Origin: Nonlabens marinus S1-08
GTDB taxonomy: Bacteria; Bacteroidota; Bacteroidia; Flavobacteriales; Flavobacteriaceae
Length of the DNA stretch: 64,000 nucleotides
Assembly (NCBI RefSeq): GCF_000831385.1
Contig: NZ_AP014548.1
Location: forward strand, 186,001-250,000
Direction: 5' to 3'
In this document: in pieces, positions 23,053 to 31,912 of the stretch
Numbering within the stretch: position 1 is the first letter of the stretch
How the letters are laid out: every line of letters begins with the position of its first letter
Made by a program: the position numbers and the translations under genes
The notes under the pieces: model-generated
Told to the model about the DNA's origin: nothing
What the model saw: only the letters and a program-made list of their open reading frames with translations
Databases searched by the model: none

Positions 23053-24837
23053 CTACATCTGATCTGGAACCTCAATCCCTAGCAGTCCAAAACCACTCTT
23101 GATCACTCGCGCCGTCTTGTAACACAACAACAATCGGAAATGCTTTAAGTCTTCATTTTGCTCTTCTACAATCTTTGGAACATTTTGATAGAAGCTGTTG
23201 AATTCTTTGACCAGTTCAAATAGATAATTTGCAACCAATGCCGGACTGTAATTGCGTGCTGCAGACTCCACAGTTTCTGGATATTGCTGCAGTAACTTGA
23301 TCACCGCAACATCTTTATCAGTCAATGTGAGATCTTGAGCGGCGTTCAAATCTGAGCTATTAAAATCTGCCTTTTTGAGAATGGACTGGATACGCGCATG
23401 AGCGTATTGAATAAAAGGTCCTGTATTTCCTTGGAAATCCACAGATTCTTTAGGGTCAAAAACCATACTCTTCTTAGGGTCTATTTTAAGCATGAAATAC
23501 TTCAAAGCCCCCAAACCGATCATTCGGTAAAGTTCTTCTTTTTCATTAGTGCTCAATCCCTCCAGTTTACCTTGCTCTTGGGCAATTTCTCTAGCAGTGT
23601 CCGTCATCTCTTGGATCATATCATCTGCATCTACCACGGTTCCCTCGCGAGATTTCATTTTACCTGACGGCAACTCAATCATACCGTAGCTCAAATGGTA
23701 CAGATTTTTTGCCCATGCATAGCCAAGTTTTTGAAGAATCAAAAACAACACCTTAAAGTGGTAATCTTGTTCGTTTCCAACGGTGTACACCATGCTATCG
23801 ATGTCGTGATCACGAACGCGTTGTACAGCGGTTCCTATATCCTGAGTCATGTAGACGGCCGTACCATCAGATCGCAATACGATCTTTTCATCCAGGCCAT
23901 CTTCCGTCAAGTCAATCCAGACAGATCCATCGTCTTTTTTGTAAAACACACCTGAGTTCAAACCGTGAGCTATAACATCTTTACCTAGTAGATAGGTGTC
24001 ACTCTCATAGTACAAGCTGTCAAAATGAACTCCCAGATCTCTGTAAGTGGTATCAAAACCTGCATATACCCAGCCGTTCATCATTTTCCATAGACGTACG
24101 GTTTCCTCATCACCTTGTTCCCATTTGCGTAGCATTTCTTGAGCTTCCAGTATAGATGGCGCTTGTTTTTTAGCTTCCTCCTCAGTCATTCCTTCAGCTT
24201 GCAGCGCTGCAATTTCCTTTTTGTACTCTTGATCAAACTTGACGTAATAATCTCCTACAAGCTTGTCTCCTTTTACTTCGCGAGATTGTGGAGTGACACC
24301 TTCACCATATTTCAACCATGCAAGCATGGATTTACAAATGTGAATCCCACGATCGTTGATGATTTGGGTTTTCACTACCTCTTTACCAGTAGCTTCAATG
24401 ATTTGAGCCATGGAGTATCCCAACACGATATTACGGATATGCCCCAGGTGCAGAGGTTTATTAGTATTAGGTGAGCTAAATTCGACCATGGCTCCAGGCT
24501 GGTTATCTTTAACCGTTGTTTTGCCAAACTGTTCGTTTTCTAGCATCACATTGAACTCTTTCAAAAACGCAGCCTGAGAAAGTGTCAAGTTTAAAAAGCC
24601 TTTGATCACTTCAACCTCAATAACCATATCGCTTTCTAGAAGCAATTGATCTCCTATTTGCTGACCTATCGCAGCAGGATTCCCTTTGATATGACGTAAC
24701 ATAGGAAAAACCATCACGGTAAAATCACCAGATTGATCTTTGCGCGTTAACGAAATATCTACATTCTCCAACCGTACATCATAGATGGATTCCACAATGT
24801 CAATCGTGGTCTGCTCCAGATTTTTCAGTAATCCCAT
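23053..24837 (-). CDS. argS: Arginyl-tRNA synthetase
   Basis: A 594-residue class I synthetase charging tRNA-Arg. The N-terminal Add-1 domain (about 1-110) precedes the catalytic core with SSPNTNKPLHLGH (HIGH-type motif, His130 and His133), and the KMSKS-type loop is SGKMKSREGTVVD, around residue 385. The C-terminal anticodon-binding helical domain runs from about 460 to the end, finishing GFGLLGIEVPDQM. Length is normal for Bacteroidota. On the minus strand TATATTTG (24856-24863) lies 18 bases before the ATG. It diverges from the unknown gene at 24917. Confidence 0.95.
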   Translation of the reverse strand: MGLLKNLEQTTIDIVESIYDVRLENVDISLTRKDQSGDFTVMVFPMLRHIKGNPAAIGQQIGDQLLLESDMVIEVEVIKGFLNLTLSQAAFLKEFNVMLENEQFGKTTVKDNQPGAMVEFSSPNTNKPLHLGHIRNIVLGYSMAQIIEATGKEVVKTQIINDRGIHICKSMLAWLKYGEGVTPQSREVKGDKLVGDYYVKFDQEYKKEIAALQAEGMTEEEAKKQAPSILEAQEMLRKWEQGDEETVRLWKMMNGWVYAGFDTTYRDLGVHFDSLYYESDTYLLGKDVIAHGLNSGVFYKKDDGSVWIDLTEDGLDEKIVLRSDGTAVYMTQDIGTAVQRVRDHDIDSMVYTVGNEQDYHFKVLFLILQKLGYAWAKNLYHLSYGMIELPSGKMKSREGTVVDADDMIQEMTDTAREIAQEQGKLEGLSTNEKEELYRMIGLGALKYFMLKIDPKKSMVFDPKESVDFQGNTGPFIQYAHARIQSILKKADFNSSDLNAAQDLTLTDKDVAVIKLLQQYPETVESAARNYSPALVANYLFELVKEFNSFYQNVPKIVEEQNEDLKHFRLLLCYKTARVIKSGFGLLGIEVPDQM

Positions 24838-24855
24838 AGGTCAATTTTGAGCGCA

Positions 24856-24863
24856 CAAATATA
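24856..24863 (-). promoter_or_regulatory. -7 box TATATTTG of argS
   Basis: Exact TANNTTTG match on the minus strand, 18 bases upstream of the argS ATG, leaving a leader of roughly 13 bases. Confidence 0.5.
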
Positions 24864-24904
24864 CGGATATTGAAAGGCTTGAGCGTGCCTGCAGACTAAG
24901 TTTG

Positions 24905-24912
24905 TAACTTTA
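24905..24912 (+). promoter_or_regulatory. -7 box TAACTTTA with leaderless spacing
   Basis: TAACTTTA (one off TANNTTTG) ends four bases before the ATG at 24917, the same spacing as at five other genes in this window. A TTG lies 23 bases upstream. Confidence 0.45.
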
Positions 24913-24916
24913 GCCT

Positions 24917-25342
24917 ATGCTGTACAACGTCTCTTATAACAATCGCGAAATCGAACGCAAAATCAAGCTGGAAGTAGGCCCGATGCTCACGCTTAAGGAG
25001 CGCTGGAAGCTGAAAGGTTCTGGCTCACCTCAACTCCAGATTACAGATTGCAGCATACAGATTTATAATTTGATGATTCTGGATATCAATAAAAATACCT
25101 GCAACATTGAATTGCGGGAAAAAGGCATCATCATCCGGTTCAGGTCTTTACTAGAAACCTATGCATTGCCAATTCCTTTTTATAAGCTTACCCTCTACAA
25201 AGGTCGTGCGGAAGAGTACAGCCTCTATCGTGACAACTACTTTGTCAAGATCCTGGCAAATAAAAAAAGTATTCACAAATTCATGGACAAAATCTCCCAG
25301 CTTAAAAGCGATCAAGGTTTTACCTATGTGGATGACCTTTAG
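24917..25342 (+). CDS. Conserved-looking protein of unknown function
   Basis: I do not recognise this 141-residue protein. It has no signal peptide or membrane helix, and is rich in beta-strand-like alternation (LQITDCSIQIYNLMILDINKN; KGIIIRFRSLLE) with a helical C-terminus (KSIHKFMDKISQL). That pattern resembles a PH-like or lipocalin-like fold but this is speculation. Codon use matches its neighbours. It ends in a four-base convergent overlap with the polytopic membrane protein gene. A TAACTTTA box lies four bases before the ATG. Confidence 0.65.
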   Translation: MLYNVSYNNREIERKIKLEVGPMLTLKERWKLKGSGSPQLQITDCSIQIYNLMILDINKNTCNIELREKGIIIRFRSLLETYALPIPFYKLTLYKGRAEEYSLYRDNYFVKILANKKSIHKFMDKISQLKSDQGFTYVDDL

Positions 25343-27018
25343 TTTCTAATGGCACGGAACCCCTGTTGAGGAGAATCGCCTCTATATTCTGGCGACACCA
25401 TAAAGTAGGTTCTAAAATATTCAAAGTATTCTGGCTGGGCAGCTGGTAGAGGAATGTCATAGCTACCGTAGAAGAAATCGGCACTTTCTGGGTTGTTATA
25501 TGTGATGTTGTTGATGTTCGCTTTCGCAAAAGCGGTTCCAAAACGAGATGCTGCTCCCGGGTAGATCATATGATCGATTGAAAAAGTAGGCACTTGCTTC
25601 ATCCGTGGATTATCTGTAAGAAGCGCAACGACTGACGGTACGATTAACATAGAACTACTCGCAATGATACCCACTACTGCGATCTTGTAACTTCGTTTTC
25701 TTAATACAGGTATAGAGTAAATTCCTAACAGAATCAGAGCAGGAAAAAGCAGTGGCAAGAAAAATCGAGCTTGCGGCGATGTCAAAAACAAGGTGATAGA
25801 GAATAACAGGAACACAATAAAAACTGTTCTAAGCCTTGACTTCTTGAAAAAAACTAAAGTTGCGATTGAACTACTTACAATAACCAATCCTATGAAAATA
25901 TTTATCCAACCTTCAACTCCATCTTGAGTCAGCCAGATGACCATTCGCTCCCAGGCACCTAGTGATTGTAAATCGGCTACTGCAATACCGTAAGCTTGGG
26001 CTTCCGTAGCTGCAGTATAAAATTGAGCCATTTCTAACGGTAGAATCCAGTCTACATTCAATGAAACAAAAGTCAATGGAAATAAAGGATAGCCACTAGC
26101 GATTCCATTCTTGATGATTATAACTACAAGAAATGCAAATGGAAAGACCGCCAATTTTCCTGCAGATTTCCAATTGCTTTTAAATCCTTTGATAAATAGA
26201 AAGACAGGAAAAACAGTCAGGTATATAGCTGTCATTTTGAAATAACACGCAAGACTTACCAGAGCAATACTAATCAGTAAATTTTCTGATTGTTTTTCTG
26301 CTACGGGAAACAGGAACTTATAGATCACATAATAATGGATCAAAATAACAGGCACATCAGGCGATGGAGCTGTGCCTAAAAGCAATAGTACAGACAGCAC
26401 TAAAACCATCAAATTGCGATATGCCTTTTGGACCGTGGATTCCTCGATAACCGCTGGTAGGATGGACCAAAACACCATGACCAGAGTTAGAAACAACCCA
26501 GTATCATTGAAAGAAATATTAAAAAAATCGAAGTTAAGAGCGGCTTCTAGGACATGAAACCCGCTTTGTTGAGCTAGGAACAAATGCCAGTTCGCAATCC
26601 CAGGAACTAGTGCATAGGTATCTAGCCATTTGATAGTCTGAATGTAATAGCTATCATTATCCAATACATAACCCGATAAAGTCCCGAAAGCTAAAATCAG
26701 TAGAGTAATCAGTATAATCCCCATCTTTTGTAGTTTGGGGAGGTTTAAAAAGAAAACGATTATACTCCATATCAACTGCCGTGTATAGGGAACAAAAGCC
26801 ATAGAGATCAAAGCAACTATACTAATGATTGTACTGAAAACATAGTTCAAAGACCCGAAAAATGACCACACACCAGCACACAATGCGATGCTTGCCATAC
26901 CCATCCATACGATGTCTAATAGGAACAAACTCTTCCTAGTAAAAATTCTAGAGGCGAACGCACCTACTCCTACAGACACAAGTGTGAGGAACATAAAGTA
27001 GAGGAATAATACTGCCAT
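25339..27018 (-). CDS. Polytopic membrane protein, possible GT-C-type glycosyltransferase
   Basis: A 559-residue integral membrane protein with about 13 hydrophobic helices. A loop after helix 4 holds DNDSYYIQTIKWLDTYALVPGI and NWHLFLAQQSG, an acidic first loop typical of GT-C mannosyl/arabinosyl-type transferases; the overall look also recalls the LIC_10190 family of unknown membrane proteins. The C-terminal soluble tail (about 490-559) is short. Substrate unknown. The 3' end overlaps the gene at 24917-25342 by four bases, tail to tail. A one-mismatch palindrome encodes T-A-F-A-K-A-N near the C-terminus. Confidence 0.65.
   Translation of the reverse strand: MAVLFLYFMFLTLVSVGVGAFASRIFTRKSLFLLDIVWMGMASIALCAGVWSFFGSLNYVFSTIISIVALISMAFVPYTRQLIWSIIVFFLNLPKLQKMGIILITLLILAFGTLSGYVLDNDSYYIQTIKWLDTYALVPGIANWHLFLAQQSGFHVLEAALNFDFFNISFNDTGLFLTLVMVFWSILPAVIEESTVQKAYRNLMVLVLSVLLLLGTAPSPDVPVILIHYYVIYKFLFPVAEKQSENLLISIALVSLACYFKMTAIYLTVFPVFLFIKGFKSNWKSAGKLAVFPFAFLVVIIIKNGIASGYPLFPLTFVSLNVDWILPLEMAQFYTAATEAQAYGIAVADLQSLGAWERMVIWLTQDGVEGWINIFIGLVIVSSSIATLVFFKKSRLRTVFIVFLLFSITLFLTSPQARFFLPLLFPALILLGIYSIPVLRKRSYKIAVVGIIASSSMLIVPSVVALLTDNPRMKQVPTFSIDHMIYPGAASRFGTAFAKANINNITYNNPESADFFYGSYDIPLPAAQPEYFEYFRTYFMVSPEYRGDSPQQGFRAIRN
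25519..25534. repeat. Palindrome variant CGCTTTCGCAAAAGCG (one mismatch)
   Basis: One central base differs (G to A on the plus strand). Intragenic; on the minus strand it is read as A-F-A-K-A like the exact copies. Confidence 0.7.
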
Positions 27019-27022
27019 GGCT

Positions 27023-27030
27023 CAAACATA
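27023..27030 (-). promoter_or_regulatory. -7 box TATGTTTG with leaderless spacing
   Basis: Minus-strand TATGTTTG, an exact TANNTTTG match, ends four bases before the ATG at 27018 of the polytopic membrane protein. Confidence 0.5.
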
Positions 27031-27089
27031 GCAAGATTTTAGAAGCTATGATGACAACAGATAATTTGTTTATGTCCTTGTCAAATGTT

Positions 27090-27105
27090 CGCTTTCGCGA
27101 AAGCG
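27090..27105. repeat. Palindrome CGCTTTCGCGAAAGCG, copy 7 (intergenic)
   Basis: Exact copy in the 215-base divergent region between the polytopic membrane protein and the ABC transporter genes. Confidence 0.9.
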
Positions 27106-27233
27106 AGCTCCTCCAACCATGGATCTCTTAAAAGCAATAAAGGAAATTACAGCAAGTGCCGCCGATTTCTTTAGCATTTCTGTAACGTTTAAGGGCTTAT
27201 ACTCACTAATCTGAAAATAGAAAATCCGACTAC

Positions 27234-28133
27234 ATGATACTTAGTTTGAAAAATGTTTCCAAGACCTATGATAATGGGGTTAAGGCACTTGATGGAGTAA
27301 CCATTGATATTCATAATGGAATGTTTGGTTTATTAGGACCTAACGGTGCTGGTAAATCTTCTTTGATGCGCACTATAGCCACCTTGCAATCGCCAGATAG
27401 TGGTGAGATCCATTTAGAAAACTTGAATGTGTTGGAAGAGAAAATAGAATTTCGCAAGACGCTGGGGTATTTGCCTCAAGAGTTTGGGGTATATCCTAAA
27501 ATGAGTGCGGAAGAGTTATTACATTATTTCGCCAGTCTTAAAGGAATCACCAATAAGGCAGAACGTAACGCCATTGTTGAAAAAGCGCTGGAAGTCACTA
27601 ATCTTTCTGAGGTTAAACATAAACATGTAGCCGGTTATTCGGGTGGTATGAAGCAGCGTTTTGGGATCGCGCAATTGTTATTGAACGATCCTAAACTAAT
27701 CATTGTTGATGAACCTACTGCAGGACTGGATCCAGCCGAGCGTCATCGTTTTCTAAATGTCCTGCGTGAGATAGGAACCAATCACATCGTGATCTTTTCC
27801 ACTCACATTGTGGATGATGTGAAAGAATTATGTACAGACATGGCGATTTTAAATGGCGGCCGCATTCTAGCGCACGCTACTCCTAAAGAATTAGTCGCTG
27901 GACTTCAAGGCAAGATCTGGACGACAGTGGTCGCTCGCGAGAATATTGAAGCCTTGCAAAAAGAGTACAATGTGATTTCCTCCAGTTTTGATGAGGACAA
28001 CAATCTTAAAGTACGCGTACTTGCCGACGTATCGCCTAGTGAACAATTTACAGCAAACACGCCTACACTGGAAGATGTGTACTTCACCACATTAAGTGAA
28101 GATCAATACATCGCACAACCAGAAACCGTATAA
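27234..28133 (+). CDS. ABC transporter ATP-binding protein
   Basis: A 299-residue ATPase. Walker A GPNGAGKS (residues 35-42), Q-loop region YLPQEFGVYP, signature YSGGMKQRFGIAQ, Walker B LIIVDEPTAGLDP and switch His in FSTHIVDD are all present. The C-terminal 80 residues form the extra domain common in CcmA/NatA-like exporters. It pairs with the permease-peptidase fusion two bases downstream. Such pairs in Bacteroidota have no known substrate; peptides or envelope stress have been suggested. Confidence 0.9.
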   Translation: MILSLKNVSKTYDNGVKALDGVTIDIHNGMFGLLGPNGAGKSSLMRTIATLQSPDSGEIHLENLNVLEEKIEFRKTLGYLPQEFGVYPKMSAEELLHYFASLKGITNKAERNAIVEKALEVTNLSEVKHKHVAGYSGGMKQRFGIAQLLLNDPKLIIVDEPTAGLDPAERHRFLNVLREIGTNHIVIFSTHIVDDVKELCTDMAILNGGRILAHATPKELVAGLQGKIWTTVVARENIEALQKEYNVISSSFDEDNNLKVRVLADVSPSEQFTANTPTLEDVYFTTLSEDQYIAQPETV

Positions 28134-28135
28134 TT

Positions 28136-31100
28136 ATGTTCTCAACAATTTATCTACACGAGATCAAGACCTGGTTTAAGAAACCCTTGTTCTACATATA
28201 TTCTGGGGCTCTTTTTGTTCTAGCCATGCTCCTATCTGCCATTGCGGTAGGTGTCTTTGACAGCGACAACGTCACGGTAACTGCTTCTATTGAATTGAAT
28301 AGTGCGGTGGGAATTTATGGAATGATAGGCTTTTTTGCCCTACTTACCTATTTGTTGATTCCTTCCATCATGGGTGGAACCATTCAGCGGGATTTTGATA
28401 ACAACATGCACAACGTGCTGTATTCCTACCCATTAACTAAGATCACTTATTTACTAGCCAAGTTTAGCGCTGGTATGACGGTCACCTTATGCGTGATTAT
28501 TGCCAGCCTATTAGGTTTGACCATAGGCTTTTATTTACCAGGAGCAAATGAGTATTTAGTGGGTCCCTTTGACATCATGAATTATTTGCAACCTTTCCTG
28601 GTGTATATCATTCCTAACGTGTTTTTCTACGGGATCATCGTATTCTCCATCACAGCGTTTGTAAGAAATATCAACATAGGCTTTATGGTGGTGTTGGTAA
28701 TGATCATTGCTCAGTTCACGGTTGGTTCTGGTATGGATTCTATGGAAGATACCTACTGGGTAGAACTGCTAGAACCTACAGGCGACGCGGCAACTTACAA
28801 TCAGATACGTTACTGGACTCCAGAAGAGCAAAGCACGCAGCTCATACCTATAGAAGGTACATTATTGTACAACCGCTTGATCTGGCTGGGTATTTCTTTA
28901 ATAGTTTTTGTCTTAGTATTAATACGTTTTAATTTCTCGCAGAATCCTGCGAGTTTCAAATTATTTCGTACCAAACCACAGCGGGCTACTAAACGGAATT
29001 TTGGTACGATTCAATCCATAGTAATGCCTAAAGTTACGACTGACTTTTCATGGAGAGGACAGTTGAAAACCTCTTGGATTCTGGCCAAATCTGATTTAAA
29101 ATATATCATCACGGGCTGGCCGTTTATCATTATTGTCGTTGTCGCATTTGCATTTTCCTTAGTGACCATGCTAGTTTCTGGAGAAATTTACGGAACCGGG
29201 ATTTTACCTAAAACCTGGCTCATGTTAAGTATTGTGACAGGTTTATTCAGCTTGTTTATTTATTTATTAATCTTCTTGTATGGAGGCTTGATTATGGATC
29301 GAGCAAATACGGCACATTTAAAGCAAATGATTGATGCGACACCTACCCAAAACTGGACGGTGCTAATTTCCAAGTTCATTGCCTTGGCAATGATGACCTT
29401 GACCTTGCTTGTGATTGTCATGATCAGTGGTATGATTATTCAAGCCTATAATGGCTTCTTTGATTTTGAGATCCCGCTGTATTTATTTGACTTGTATGTG
29501 ATCAACTCTTGGAATTTCATACCGTGGATTTTATTGACACTTTTAGTGCACACCCTCATCAAAAACAAATGGTTAGGATTATTGGTATTGTTAGTATTTG
29601 CTATAGGAGTGCCTTTATTGATGAGTGCCATAGGTGTGGATCAAGGACAATTTATATTCAATCAGGGAGGCAGCTCCCCATCACCTAGTGATATGAACGG
29701 CTACGGGTTTTCGTTGCCGTCCTTCTATGCGTATCGGGTGTATTGGATTGCTTTTGGAATTGCCTTATTTGCCCTAGCCGTATTGTTTTACAGACGTGGG
29801 ATGGGCAGCAGTACGAAAGAGCGGTTCGCTTTCGCGAAAGCGAGAACCACCACAACCATTACTGCAACTATCGCAATTTCGTTAGTCGTATTCTTAGGTC
29901 TAGGAAGCTATTTCTGGTATCTCAATAACGTCCTGGATGAGCAAATGTCTGGTAAGGAACGAGAGGAATTGCAAGTGAACTATGAGAAGGAATTAGGCAA
30001 GTTTGCAAATATTCCACAGCCTATTACGGTTGCGATCAATACCTACATGGATATTTTTCCAGAGACTCGCGATTTTAAAGCAGGTGCTACATACACGATG
30101 GTGAATCGCTCCAACGAGCCTATTGACACTTTACATGTCAATGTACCCGATCGTCCTACCAGCATTAACATGGATCGAATGTCTGAAGTTGTTTATGACA
30201 ATGAGGATTACAATTACCGCATGTATCAATTCGAAAAACCGTTGATGCCAGGTGATACCCTTCAATTTTCTTTTACTACGGAGAACGAACCGAATAGTCT
30301 ATTACAAAACAACTCCCCAGTTCTAGATAATGGAACCTTTATCAATAATGGGATTTTCCCAGCTATAGGATACAATGAGCAAGGTGAGTTGCGTGACACT
30401 CAAGTACGTTTGAAATATGACTTACCACCTAAGGACCGTTTACCAGCACCAGATGCACCGGGAGCTCGAGATCGTAACTACTTAGGTCCTAATGCACACT
30501 GGATTGATTTTGAAGCGACCGTGAGCACATCGCCAGACCAGATTGCCATTGCGCCAGGATACTTGATCAAAGAATGGGAAGAAGATGGACGCAGGTATTT
30601 CCATTATAAAATGGATTCTAAAATGCTGAATTTCTATGCCTTTTTAAGTGGTCGTTATAAAGTCTTGCGGGACGAGCATGAAGGTGTAGCATTAGAAATC
30701 TACTACCATCCAGAGCATGATTACAATGTGGATCGTATGATGAACGGACTCAAGAAAGGATTGGATTATTACAATGCTAATTACACGCCTTACCAGCACC
30801 GTCAAGCTCGAATTATCGAGTTCCCAAGATCTGGTGGAGGATTTGCACAGGCATTCCCTAACACCATTCCATTCAGTGAAGCTATAGGTTTCATTGCAGA
30901 TGTAGATGATGAAGCAAACGATAACGTCAACTATCCATTCAGCATTACCGCTCATGAGCTGGCTCACCAATGGTGGGCACACCAAGTCATAGGAGCAAAT
31001 GCAAAAGGTGCAACTTTACTTTCCGAAAGTATGTCTGAGTACAGTTCGTTGAAAGTATTGGAGAAGACCTACGGCAAATACCAAATGCGAACCTTCTTAA

Positions 31101-31807
31101 AGGATGCCCTAGACGGTTACCTGTTAGGAAGAACGGTAGAGAGCATAGGTGAAAACCCGTTGATGTATAATGAGAATCAGCAATACATTCATTATCAAAA
31201 AGGATCTCTTGTACTTTATGCCATGAGCGATTACATAGGTGAGAAGAAATTCAACGATGTAGCTAAAAGATTTGCCGAGAAATATCAATTCCAAGGAGCT
31301 CCTTATCCAGTTGCCACTGAGTTTGTTTCAGACATCAGGGCGGTAACTCCAGACAGTTTGCAGTATTTAATTCGCGATATGTTTGAAACTATCACTTTGT
31401 ATGATAACAAAGTCAAGGATGCGAGCTACACTGAAAAGAGTGATGATCTCTATGAAGTTGACATCAATGCGCTGGTTTCTAAATACCGATCTGACGCTAA
31501 AGGGAAATCGATTTATACAAATGTAGCAAACGACAGCATCACCTTCACTCCAGAAGGCAAAAAGAAAGCCATCAAATCCTTACCGCTAGCAGATTATATA
31601 GAGGTGGGTGTTTTTGGAGCTGATGAGGAAGAAACAGGAATGCCTAAGGTGCTGTACGTTCAGAAGCTGAGAATCGACCAGATCAATAATGATTTCAAGA
31701 TTTCAGTTAATGAAAAGCCAGTAGAGGTAGGTATCGACCCATTCAATAAATTAATTGATAGAAACACGAGCGATAACCGCCGTGGTATTTCTGAAAAGAA
31801 GGAATAA
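28136..31807 (+). CDS. ABC permease - M1 aminopeptidase fusion
   Basis: A 1223-residue protein that joins two ABC-2-type permease blocks (about residues 1-270 and 320-560, six helices each) to a periplasmic M1-type zinc peptidase. The zinc site is HELAHQWWAHQ with His940, Glu941 and His944; the third ligand is the Glu in LLSESMSEYSS, about 20 residues on. An Ig-like stretch (about 620-850) precedes it. The product may export and trim peptides, or respond to folding stress; that is inference. It begins two bases after the ATPase gene. A palindrome copy encodes R-F-A-F-A-K-A-R at the end of the second permease block. Confidence 0.88.
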   Translation: MFSTIYLHEIKTWFKKPLFYIYSGALFVLAMLLSAIAVGVFDSDNVTVTASIELNSAVGIYGMIGFFALLTYLLIPSIMGGTIQRDFDNNMHNVLYSYPLTKITYLLAKFSAGMTVTLCVIIASLLGLTIGFYLPGANEYLVGPFDIMNYLQPFLVYIIPNVFFYGIIVFSITAFVRNINIGFMVVLVMIIAQFTVGSGMDSMEDTYWVELLEPTGDAATYNQIRYWTPEEQSTQLIPIEGTLLYNRLIWLGISLIVFVLVLIRFNFSQNPASFKLFRTKPQRATKRNFGTIQSIVMPKVTTDFSWRGQLKTSWILAKSDLKYIITGWPFIIIVVVAFAFSLVTMLVSGEIYGTGILPKTWLMLSIVTGLFSLFIYLLIFLYGGLIMDRANTAHLKQMIDATPTQNWTVLISKFIALAMMTLTLLVIVMISGMIIQAYNGFFDFEIPLYLFDLYVINSWNFIPWILLTLLVHTLIKNKWLGLLVLLVFAIGVPLLMSAIGVDQGQFIFNQGGSSPSPSDMNGYGFSLPSFYAYRVYWIAFGIALFALAVLFYRRGMGSSTKERFAFAKARTTTTITATIAISLVVFLGLGSYFWYLNNVLDEQMSGKEREELQVNYEKELGKFANIPQPITVAINTYMDIFPETRDFKAGATYTMVNRSNEPIDTLHVNVPDRPTSINMDRMSEVVYDNEDYNYRMYQFEKPLMPGDTLQFSFTTENEPNSLLQNNSPVLDNGTFINNGIFPAIGYNEQGELRDTQVRLKYDLPPKDRLPAPDAPGARDRNYLGPNAHWIDFEATVSTSPDQIAIAPGYLIKEWEEDGRRYFHYKMDSKMLNFYAFLSGRYKVLRDEHEGVALEIYYHPEHDYNVDRMMNGLKKGLDYYNANYTPYQHRQARIIEFPRSGGGFAQAFPNTIPFSEAIGFIADVDDEANDNVNYPFSITAHELAHQWWAHQVIGANAKGATLLSESMSEYSSLKVLEKTYGKYQMRTFLKDALDGYLLGRTVESIGENPLMYNENQQYIHYQKGSLVLYAMSDYIGEKKFNDVAKRFAEKYQFQGAPYPVATEFVSDIRAVTPDSLQYLIRDMFETITLYDNKVKDASYTEKSDDLYEVDINALVSKYRSDAKGKSIYTNVANDSITFTPEGKKKAIKSLPLADYIEVGVFGADEEETGMPKVLYVQKLRIDQINNDFKISVNEKPVEVGIDPFNKLIDRNTSDNRRGISEKKE
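29827..29842. repeat. Palindrome CGCTTTCGCGAAAGCG, copy 8 (intragenic)
   Basis: Exact copy inside the permease-peptidase fusion, in the AFAKA frame, placed in a short cytoplasmic loop between two membrane helices. Confidence 0.9.
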
Positions 31808-31830
31808 ACGCCTTCACCTCAAAAACCATA

Positions 31831-31862
31831 AACTGCCGATTCTTTGAATCGGCAGTTTTGTT
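31831..31862 (+). terminator. Terminator after the ABC-peptidase operon
   Basis: AACTGCCGATTC (31831-31842) pairs perfectly with GAATCGGCAGTT (31846-31857) over a three-base loop, followed by TTGTTTT. It starts 24 bases after the stop. Confidence 0.92.
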
Positions 31863-31880
31863 TTAACACCACCGTGTTGC

Positions 31881-31908
31881 TTGAACACATCGCTACCGCC
31901 TATCTTTA
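31881..31908 (+). promoter_or_regulatory. Promoter TTG-N17-TATCTTTA with leaderless spacing
   Basis: TTG at 31881-31883, 17 bases, then TATCTTTA at 31901-31908, a good Bacteroidota promoter. It ends four bases before the ATG at 31913. Confidence 0.65.
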
Positions 31909-31912
31909 GAAC

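Noticed and set aside
27119..27214. Possible 31-residue peptide upstream of the ABC ATPase gene
   Set aside because: No family resemblance, no promoter box, and a frame of this size is expected by chance; left open as a leader peptide.
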